Source: Phoronis ovalis (lineage: Eukaryota > Phoronida > Phoronidae). From it: a stretch of DNA of 15,783 bases. Made by a program: the position numbers and the translations under genes. Positions 8,276 through 15,783 of the stretch are shown here, piece after piece. Numbering within the stretch: the first letter of the stretch is position 1; every line of letters starts with the position of its first letter. The stretch is from positions 1-15,783 of the forward strand of contig JAOXYB010026279.1 in assembly GCA_028565635.1 (NCBI GenBank), given 5' to 3'. The notes below the pieces were generated by a model. The model was not told the origin of the DNA. It did no database searches and saw only the letters and a program-made list of their open reading frames with translations.

Positions 8276-10933
8276 TATTATTTTTCAAACATGTGCATAA
8301 TTTCTCAGGTTATATTTCATTGTTTAGAAAATTAATAGTCTCAAATGTTGCTGGTTAAGTAGTTGTTTATAGCCAGTAACAACTTTCAGGTAATATTACC
8401 TTGACTAAATATAGTTGAAAAGGGATATTTTTTCTGTCATAAAATGCACGGCTGTTTCAGTCACTGAATCGTTTTGCTAATTTCATTATTTATAACAAAC
8501 AAAAAAACTATAACTTAATTGTTTTTCATTTGTGTGTGGTATTTCCTATACATATCTCATTTCCTTGACATTAATGTTTTTGCTGTATGGTGCAAGGAAT
8601 ATAAGTTGCACAGTGTACACATGCCATGCCAGTGTTCCCAAAATAATAATTATACACTGCACTGCAATGTTATCCATAAAATAGTGTATACATGTTCCAG
8701 GGCCAGTGATATTATTTATGTAAACCCCAAACATGGATAGATAAAATGTTGATAAATAATACAAGGTTAATGTACTAAAGTTCATTGGTACCCTGAACAT
8801 GTATAAGTTTTTTGTTGAGAACACTGCATTGTCTGGTTATTCTAGTAAACCTGCTGTAGATGTTTGTTTCTTTGTAACAATTCTCTTCTCTTTAAACAAT
8901 TATTTAAATCATGTAAACCCTTATCAAAATTATTTCTTTTGTTATTATTTATACAAATAACAATTGGGAATTAATTTTAACTGAACTGTGAGACTGTTTA
9001 GCTTTAAAATGGAAAAAAGTGCAAGGTCTTGTAGAAAATTAGGGCAAAATTCTTTTTACAATGACATCTACTGCATATTTCATAAATTTGTTAATTAACT
9101 TACTAATTTGGTATGTGTAGGTCATCAACTCTTTATATTTGGCAAAAACTTGATTGTAGTGCTAATGTCAACAGTAGGATACTGTGTGGGAGTTTTTAAT
9201 TAATAGTCAATAGTGTTTCTCTTACAGTTTTGACTGAGAAAATAGTAGCACTGAAATGTTTATTATAGGAGTTTAATTGCTAGGTATTTAGCAGAAGTAG
9301 TTTGGTGTTCATTTGTCTCTGTTATTTCTAAATAATCCAGTTCCTACACAAATCCAATACAAGTTGTTCCATCAATAGTTTTATAGGGGCTTCATAAAAT
9401 AGGTGTGTTTGAAAATCGTTAATGCTAAATTAGTGCAATGTTTTTCAAGAGAAATACTTGTCAGATTTAATTTTACATTTTTGATATTGAATCCGTTTAA
9501 CCCACTGTGTTATCAAGATGTTAATTCTTTGCTCCAACAGTCTTTTACTTCTGTAATAGATTGTTAAAAGCATGAAAGCCTACTAGTAGGACCACCTATA
9601 AAGAAAAAACAAGTATCTTAATGGAACTTAAATTGCAGATTAGCAGTTTTTTTCTGCTGGCAAGTTAAACTGTTTCTATTTATATGTAGAATGAATAGGT
9701 TGCTATATAAAAAACATGTTTACTGATTTGGAAACCACTGACTGGCAACCACTGGTTCATTGGGAACCAGAACCATGGGGGGTTCAGTTTGACACGCAAG
9801 TAGTCTTACATAGTCAGTCAGGATACTTTAAAAAAATTGGTATCAACAAGGTTTTTCAGCTACTAAAATCAGTTTTCAAATTTGTTATAAAAAATTAACT
9901 TGAAAAATCAGAATAGTATTTTTTTAGAAATGTAATTTTTGAAATGTGAGATTTTCGACTTGGGCCTACTTTTTAGAGTTAAGATAAGGATGACAACAGA
10001 TGGCATGCGCTGTCTGTCATTTCTGATGCAAAGTACAGCTCATTATCTTTCACTATTGATTCTGCACTGGATAGCACTTTTGAGTATGATACTGTTTGCC
10101 ATAGCTAGAATAAAATATAATGCTATATAAGGTGCAAGATGTAATGCTGAAAAAAAGATATAATGATATACAATTCTATATGATATACTTTATATTAAAT
10201 ATAGTAAGATATATAATGTTGTGTGTCAAGATTGCATGATTAGAAACCATAGTCAAGTACATAAGTACCAAAATTATATGTTGTATGAAGTTTGGTATAT
10301 AAACATGAAAAACTTATTAATGACAGTTTTTACTACTGTTACCTTTGACTTTTTTTGTGATTTTTTTGTAAACAGTAGATAAATATACAAATCAGTAATA
10401 TTACCTAATCGTTATATAATGCTTACTTGGAATGTTCCTGAATAATTTCAAATAACGAACATTTGACCTGTAAGGTCATAATACACACTAATGCCCTAGC
10501 TTTTAGGCTATGGCCTTGTTCCAAATATTCTTCAATTTTTTAGTTAAGTTTATAGTGATGGAAAAGGTGCCATCTGATGTACAAGTGTGAAATCTGTTCT
10601 GTACAAAAGCTACCATTTGTGAATGTATTCTTCATTTTTGTGATACGGATGTTTTAATATGCTGTCACAGTCTGATGTTAGCCTTACTTCTAATCCTGTG
10701 AGCTTCTATAGCGTTGCTGAATAGTACATTATCTTATGGTTGTACATTATACATATTGCGTACTACAGGTGAAAATGTCACTTTTCTCATCTGTAGTGTG
10801 GGAGGCATTTTTATGCATAAGTATGTAACATGCTACAAGTCTGGGCCACTGTGAGACATATCATTTTTATAATGCATATGCCAAAATAGTATTTCTTAAA
10901 TGGGTGTCATTTTATTGTTTCTTTTTATTGCAG
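8276..10933. other. AT-rich non-coding stretch upstream of the collagen exons
   Basis: This is probably intron or 5' flank of the collagen gene. No signal-peptide exon with a matching phase-0 donor was found. A perfect 14-base palindrome AGGTAATATTACCT lies at 8388-8401. Around 8590-8720 the DNA is less AT-rich, and both strands hold open frames without ATG starts; I do not call them. An ATG frame at 9716-9898 has balanced N-terminal composition (DLETTDWQPLVHWEPEPWG) but no splice or family support. Within it CTGGTTC-ATTGG-GAACCAG (9752-9770) forms a perfect 7-base-pair hairpin. Confidence 0.45.
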
Positions 10934-10999
10934 GCAGATTGTGGCTCAAATTGTCAAACAGGTGTAAATTGTAAATGTATTGCGGAGAAAGGCTCGAGG
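10934..10999 (+). CDS. COL4A2: Type IV collagen (alpha2-like), 7S cysteine exon
   Basis: The exon is 66 bases (22 codons), bounded by a long pyrimidine tract plus CAG and by the donor GTAAGT, both phase 0. It encodes a four-cysteine cluster (Cys at residues 3, 7, 13 and 15 of the exon, ending CKC) and then IAEKGSR, where the first Gly-X-Y triplet (GSR) begins. In type IV collagens this cluster forms the N-terminal 7S domain, where four triple-helical molecules are joined by disulfide and lysine-derived crosslinks in basement membrane. The C-x3-EKG-x-RG junction resembles the alpha2 chain more than alpha1, judged from memory of the vertebrate proteins. The cysteine spacing (3, 5, 1) differs slightly from vertebrate chains. 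The upstream exon with the signal peptide is missing from what I can identify. Chain class is less certain than family. Confidence 0.85.
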
Positions 11000-13309
11000 G
11001 TAAGTTTGAAAATTTAATATCATATTGCAATGGCAAGACAATTTAATTTATCTAGTACAAAACAAAGATTTAGCTGTTTTGCCCTTGTTTATTAACTTCT
11101 GTGCTGTAGAACATGATCTATGTTTTTTTTAGAGAACAGTCATGTTGTTTCACCAATGTGATAAAATACTCACAAGAAGCTTTCTGATTATTCTTGTACC
11201 TTGCAGAATCATGCCATTTTTCATGTATCTTTATAAAACACTAGTTGTGTAATCTGTCTAAGAGAATTTGAGTCTGTTTTTTTCCTGTTTTTAAACATGA
11301 AAATTGAAGAACATTGCCAATTTTTGGTTAACATAACAATATTAACCCACAAATCTTTCATTAGATCTGGAACTATTGTCTTGGAACATTTACCACCTAC
11401 TGAATGGAGGTTATAAATTTGATAAAAAAAGTTAACTTGAGCTACTGGGGAAATCAAGAATGTAAACAAACAATTTGTTCAGAAAATTTGGTTAATGAAT
11501 TTCATTATCCTGTACCAACTGTTGAAACTAACTGCTTGCTGTCAACAGATCATAATAGGACTTAATACATTGTGATGCCTTTTAGTACAAAACAATAACT
11601 GATGTTCTCCACATAACTGAGCTTCAAAAGATCGATAAAGTAAGAATTTGTACACTGATGCGAACACTGAATTGTTTCTATTCATCATATACATGCTCTT
11701 AAAGAAAGATAGGGGAGGGAGTGTGTCTGAAATGTACAAAAAGGAAGCATTGGGGCACCATTCCTTAATGGTTTGTAGCAAAAACTGCAACCCAACTGGC
11801 TGCAAGAAAGGTGGTTTATGCATGTAAACAAGTTCCAGTGTATGTGTTGCAAACTGCTGATGGTATCATTTTATTTCCTAATGAATTGGTAACAATCTCA
11901 CACTTTTACAAGCCACTAGTAATTCACAAATTCAGCACAAAAACAATAGTTAGCTATTTATTCATTGCTTGTTGGTAGAAAAATTCCTCAGTCCCAGTCA
12001 AAATAAAACCTTTGGCAAGCAGTCAATTCCTAAATAGAGTATCTACCTGGAAATATCAGATTCCTGGAGCCAGTTGGTTTTGAATTGCTGTAAAATGTGA
12101 CATGATCTTGCATCTATTACTGCATATGTGGCATCATCCATGTTTTGTATTGACAAATTATTGCTTCACCAGCTGTTGTAAAACAAAAAAAAAGTTGAAT
12201 GTACTTAGAAATGTCAGTTTACCGTATTTTTCAAAACAAAGCCTATCCTTCTGTTAAAAGCCCCATAATAAACACTTCCAAAAGCATACACCCACTTTCC
12301 ATTAATTAAGAGGGAATAACAGAAATAATATTTAGCTCTTTTTGGATTGTGTTGTCCTTTTAAGAGCTGTTGAATTGTAAAGTAGAATATATTTAATAAC
12401 ATTTCCTAATACTTTCTTCAATAGCCGTTTGGCTTGCTCTATGTAGTATTGGGAGTCACCACTGGGAGTCACCACCTATTAAGCATTTTGTTGGAACATT
12501 GTATTTATTAATTGTATGGTTACTAGTAGACTGAAAATATATGTCCTATCACCAATAACTTTTTTTAATTAATTAATTGAAACTATCAACAAAAATTCAA
12601 AAAGACCTAAATATTGCCATATAATTTGTTAATTATTAGCTTCAAATAAACACCTCCATCCTAATAAACATCGATCCAGAAGGTTAAAAATGAACGTCTA
12701 CTCCCTAACTATGCCCACCCCATAAGCTCTAAAATGAAATAGATACCCTGGGCTTGTTTGGAAAATTATGGTGTATTACTGTTTTGGTGTCATGCACCCT
12801 ACCAGATTCCTAATTGACAAGGTTTCTACACAATGTTATGACTGCAAAATTTGGTGTCGTCTCTCCACCAGGTAGCAGTTTTGCTATTGTGCAAACACGG
12901 CATATCGATGCAAAGGTAATATATTGTCATGTTGAGGAAGGCAATGCAAATGACTTAAACATCATTTGAAACATCAAATTGACTAATGATGTAATTTAAG
13001 TTTGGTATAAAAACATTCTAATTTGAATTCGGAATAACCAGCTGTGTCCATCATATGTCTGGTAGTGTTTTTTAGATTTTTGTTGTCCCGTATGATGTTT
13101 CATGTAGTGAACAAGAATTGTAAGTATTGTTGCTTATTGTCAGCACCTTGTACACTGCCATGGATGATGTATCTGTGATAGTAACTACAATTTAGCAGCA
13201 GAATAGATTGACACAGTATATGGGGAAATCTCTTTGGAAGTAACCCCCTATAGTTATTGCCCACTTTGATTTTTGTGACATGCAAAACTGTTGTGACATT
13301 CTTCTACAG
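11000..13309 (+). other. Intron 1 (of those visible) of the collagen gene
   Basis: This 2310-base GT-AG intron runs from GTAAGT to CTTCTACAG and separates two phase-0 collagen exons. It holds a degenerate inverted-repeat element at 12222-12773. Other AT-rich open frames on the minus strand (11221-11469, 11542-11823, 13100-13285) lack coding features and are not called. Confidence 0.8.
12222..12773. mobile_element. Degenerate inverted-repeat element in the collagen intron, TA-flanked
   Basis: The left end CCGTATTTTTCAAAACAAAG and the inverted right end CACCATAATTTTCCAAACAA are clearly related with small gaps, and both lie next to TA (12220-12221 and 12774-12775). Inside, AATAAACACTTCC (12267-12279) recurs as AATAAACACCTCC (12645-12657) and in part at 12663. 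A 13-base tandem duplication (TGGGAGTCACCAC twice) sits at 12450-12475. An end beginning CCGTATTTTTC is common among small repeats of several animal genomes, as far as I recall. TA duplication would fit a Tc1/mariner-type element, but two bases are weak evidence. No transposase frame is present. Confidence 0.45.
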
Positions 13310-13444
13310 GGATCTCCCGGTTTAACTGGTGAACCTGGTTTGAATGGTCAACAAGGATTCCCAGGTCCAGAAGGCCCTCAAGGTTTTAAAGGTGAAAGAG
13401 GCTATGCAGGAAACTCTGGACCAGTTGGTCCTAAAGGAGGAAGG
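13310..13444 (+). CDS. COL4A2: Type IV collagen, exon of 15 Gly-X-Y triplets
   Basis: The exon is 135 bases, bounded by CTTCTACAG and GTAAGA, both phase 0. It begins with a Gly codon and encodes 15 uninterrupted triplets: GSP GLT GEP at the start, then [27 protein letters not shown] and GPV GPK GGR. No interruption of the repeat occurs here. GFKGER (triplets 9-10) resembles the GFOGER integrin-binding class with Lys in the Y position before GER. This segment continues the 7S region of the triple helix. The exon length, a multiple of 9 and of 45, fits the ancestral collagen exon pattern. Confidence 0.95.
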
Positions 13445-14165
13445 GTAAGACTTACACAACAAAATGTAATTTTGATCTTGTTTTATAATTAAAAAAAAAT
13501 ATTTGTTACTAAAAAAAACTTGCAAAGGCACAAATTCTGATACTGGCCTATGTATTCTTTGATTGACCTCTATATGACTTTTCAAGTTCATTTCTAATAT
13601 TTCCCTTCTGAACTTTTAAGAAATTATTTTTTAGATTTTGATTTTTTGTTGTAAGATGATCTGATCTCAAAGTCAACAATTCCATTCTGGGAGTTGTGTC
13701 ATAAGGAACAACCATTTACTGCATGTTTCCTTTATAAAGGAATTGACAAGAGACCATTAAAATAAAAATCTGAATTTTTTGGCACCTAAATTGCAAAAAT
13801 CATGAAAATATCAACAATTTCATTTTCAATAGCTAAGGAACTTTGAGCTCTGAATGACCTTTCCTCTTCAAGGTGACCAACAGCCCACCCAAGAAATGTA
13901 ACTTCTTCAGTGCAACATATTATCTAATAGTGATCAATGGTTGAATTGATGGGCATGATCTTTTTTCAAAGTATAACTTTACAAAATTGAAAAAAGACAA
14001 CATGCAAAGTAATGTGTAGTAATGTGTCCACTATCTATGTTTTGCAGTAATTCTAAATAGAAAAATATTTTTCTGTCTTGAAGATTGAGTGACTTTCGAG
14101 ATTACAGATATGAATACTTTCTCTAGCCTTCTGAATACTTGTAACTGTATAATTTTTACTTGTAG
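13445..14165 (+). other. Intron 2 (of those visible) of the collagen gene
   Basis: This 721-base GT-AG intron runs from GTAAGA to TTTTTACTTGTAG, between phase-0 exons. It is AT-rich, with no repeat or gene inside. The minus-strand open frame crossing its right end is a shadow. Confidence 0.9.
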
Positions 14166-14210
14166 GGTAAAATGGGAGCTCCAGGTTTTCCTGGTATTAA
14201 CGGAATTCCG
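14166..14210 (+). CDS. COL4A2: Type IV collagen, 45-base exon of 5 Gly-X-Y triplets
   Basis: The exon is exactly 45 bases, bounded by TACTTGTAG and GTGAGT, both phase 0. It encodes GKM GAP GFP GIN GIP. With the GSR-ending exon and the 15-triplet exon it gives 20 triplets from GSP to GIP. From memory, vertebrate alpha2(IV) also has 20 triplets from the equivalent GQP to a GIP, with the same GFP-x-GIP ending, which supports the alpha2-like call. The next exon lies beyond the right edge or was missed, so at least 1.5 kb of intron follows. Confidence 0.93.
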
Positions 14211-14747
14211 GTGAGTATTTTTAAAAGAATTAAAATTCCTGTTACAATTTTTGACAACCTTTAGTCTTTTTTTTGTTGATACATGTGTGTGGGTAAATTC
14301 GTATTGGAACCAAATACTTATGACCATGTGTTTGAATTTTTCTTTTTCACCAAGTGCAATTGATTTAAAGCTAAGCTAGACCCTGATGACAATAAAATTT
14401 TAATTTTTCTTATTTTTGCCCAGCGAATCGGACAAAAACAGTACCTTTATTGCATAAAATTCTGTGGCACCACACTTTATTGTTGTTGTTTTTTAATTTA
14501 AACATAATTTCTGTCAAATCTAAAATGGAAGTTATCATCAGCAATGATAATATGTTGTTATAGGCCCACTTTTCTGTCTCCATAGTGAATAATTGACAAT
14601 TATTGGCTTATCTTATTACCTGTTGTATGGACAAGTATATTAAGGCAACTTAAGGGTACTGGTACAGAGACAGGAACAACCATGTACCCTTGAACACCTG
14701 AATTTTATATTTTTAAATAAGAGCTTTCGGTCTCGACCGTCTGGCAC
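14211..14747 (+). other. Start of the next collagen intron
   Basis: The donor GTGAGT opens an intron whose acceptor I cannot find inside the window. The sequence is AT-rich, with no further plus-strand Gly-X-Y exon. Confidence 0.7.
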
Positions 14748-15210
14748 AAGCCCGGTCCAGCACTCCAACAAAAGGGTGTAACACATGACTGTTATGCATT
14801 TTTAAAATGACCCCCTAAACGCTGGTTTTTCCTTAATTTAGTACCCCTATTTTCGCAAAAACAAGGATATTTTACACTGAAAAAACACCCCTTTTTTAGG
14901 TTTTCAAGGATACAAAAAACAAATGTCTACCCTTTTTGCTACTGAATAATTAAATACAGTAGAAGATGGTAAGGTTAGTAAACATGAATCCAACAAAAAC
15001 AAAGTTTTTCCCATACTTTTTTACTCATTTTTAGTATGAATCTGGCCATGATTTACTCGATTTTGTACCCTATTTGTGATTTTCAAGGAGTCCTTTTCTA
15101 AAATCTACCAGCTTCCAGGACCGTGATTTTTTTCAAAATAACCCCCTTTTCCTCGATTTTCGTAACGATCATGCGGTTCCAAATCATGCTGGACTACGAG
15201 GACCGGGCTT
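14748..15210. mobile_element. Probable repeat element with AAGCCCGGTCC inverted ends
   Basis: AAGCCCGGTCC (14748-14758) is mirrored by GGACCGGGCTT (15200-15210). The next bases inward, AGCA (left, after the shared GTCC) and TGCTGGA (15187-15193, right), also pair, apart from a 9-base insertion, CTACGAGGA, on the right. Inside are repeated ACCCC-plus-T-run blocks near 14811, 14842, 14886, 14929, 15066 and 15141. The composition differs from the flanking intron. No intact frame crosses it, though minus-strand fragments look like decayed coding sequence. No target duplication was recognised and the true borders may lie further out, especially on the right. Confidence 0.45.
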
Positions 15211-15783
15211 AATTTGCGTCACAATTCCACTTACAGGTTGGCCATTTCTTCCAGCTTCTCCAATGTAGTAACGTAAGATTCATTTCACTGAATCGATATG
15301 TCATCAAATGAACATTCATTCTGACATAATTGTGTGGTTGTTGTTAAGTTTCCTCAGACAATTACATTGCTATTTAGCAATCCCATGGATTTTGTGTTAA
15401 TTTCAATTTATCTGTGGCAGTGAGTATCAAATGTATTTAGGCATTTTTCTGGCTTCAGATAAAATCCTGATCTCAGTACTGCATAAAAAAATCATTAATA
15501 GCACATCTGCTTGGTGCATTTACATTATTTTTGTTTCACATCTAGATTTGAAGTCGTTGCAAGCAATGAATTTAATATCAAGTGTTTCGTGTAGCACTAG
15601 GATTAAGCGAGTAAAAGTCGAGACTTGAATTCAGCTTTAATATTTCTTTACTTCAGAGAAGGACATAATACAGTTCGACACACAGAACAATACCGCCTTG
15701 ACTTAGTTGATGCAGAAATTGTCTGGTTCACTGAAAACAATGAACAAACTTATAACACTTGTACATAGTTGATAAACTCAAAT
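15211..15783. other. Right-edge intronic stretch
   Basis: No exon is supported on the plus strand. A short minus-strand collagen-like stretch with a donor-like GTAAGT lies at 15229-15261 (see findings). ATTGCTA-TT-TAGCAAT at 15366-15381 is a perfect 16-base palindrome with a 2-base centre. The plus-strand open frame at 15431-15628 is AT-biased and is not called. Confidence 0.45.

Noticed and set aside
8546-8824. 92-codon minus-strand frame
   Set aside because: It starts with GTG, has no family resemblance, and a plus-strand frame overlaps it over the same bases.
9716-9898. ATG frame DLETTDWQPLVHW as a gene
   Set aside because: Only the first 35 residues look protein-like; the rest is AT-biased and there is no donor or known match.
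10130-10215. ATATA-rich tract as a microsatellite or CRISPR-like array
   Set aside because: No regular unit or spacer pattern; ordinary AT-rich sequence.
15357-15419. Exon between TTTCCTCAG and GTGAGT near the right edge
   Set aside because: The translation has no Gly-X-Y pattern and no coding character, so it does not continue the collagen; splice-like signals alone are common.

Overview
The window looks like AT-rich nuclear DNA from an animal. Coding sequence is sparse, GT-AG introns of about 0.7 and 2.3 kb are visible, and no bacterial-type operons, rRNA or convincing tRNA genes are seen. The one securely recognised gene is a fibrillar-free, basement-membrane type collagen, which fixes the organism as metazoan. 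The AT content, intron sizes and number of small inverted-repeat elements would suit a mollusc or another lophotrochozoan, but that is a weak inference.

Right third (10934-14210), + strand: three consecutive exons, all phase 0, encode the N-terminal 7S region of a type IV collagen. The first is a four-cysteine exon ending in EKGSR. It is followed by a 135-base exon (15 Gly-X-Y triplets) and a 45-base exon (5 Gly-X-Y triplets). The cysteine cluster, the C-x3-EKG-x-RG junction and the run of 20 triplets to GIP all resemble the vertebrate alpha2(IV) chain as I remember it. The signal-peptide exon upstream was not found, and the gene continues beyond the right edge.

Left edge (2-160): an open frame ending in TAA looks like the C-terminal end of a gene entering from the left; I do not recognise the protein. 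A less AT-rich patch at about 327-581 and another at 1872-2127 hold open frames of unclear meaning.

Middle (about 4045-8275): a cluster of non-coding mobile or repeat structures. It contains a short foldback (4045-4170), a 463-base element with near-perfect 20-base terminal inverted repeats and a 6-base target duplication (5129-5591), two diverged copies of a TTAA-flanked inverted-repeat element (5629-6426 and 7270-7652), and a degenerate array with a period near 30 bases (7890-8275). Two more degenerate elements lie in or after the collagen introns (12222-12773 and 14748-15210).

Overall this is probably the 5' part of a type IV collagen gene in a region repeatedly hit by small DNA transposon derivatives. 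I see no evidence of a novel multi-gene system. The points most worth checking are the TTAA element family, the cysteine-rich reading frame inside the 463-base element, and the short minus-strand collagen-like stretch at 15235-15261.
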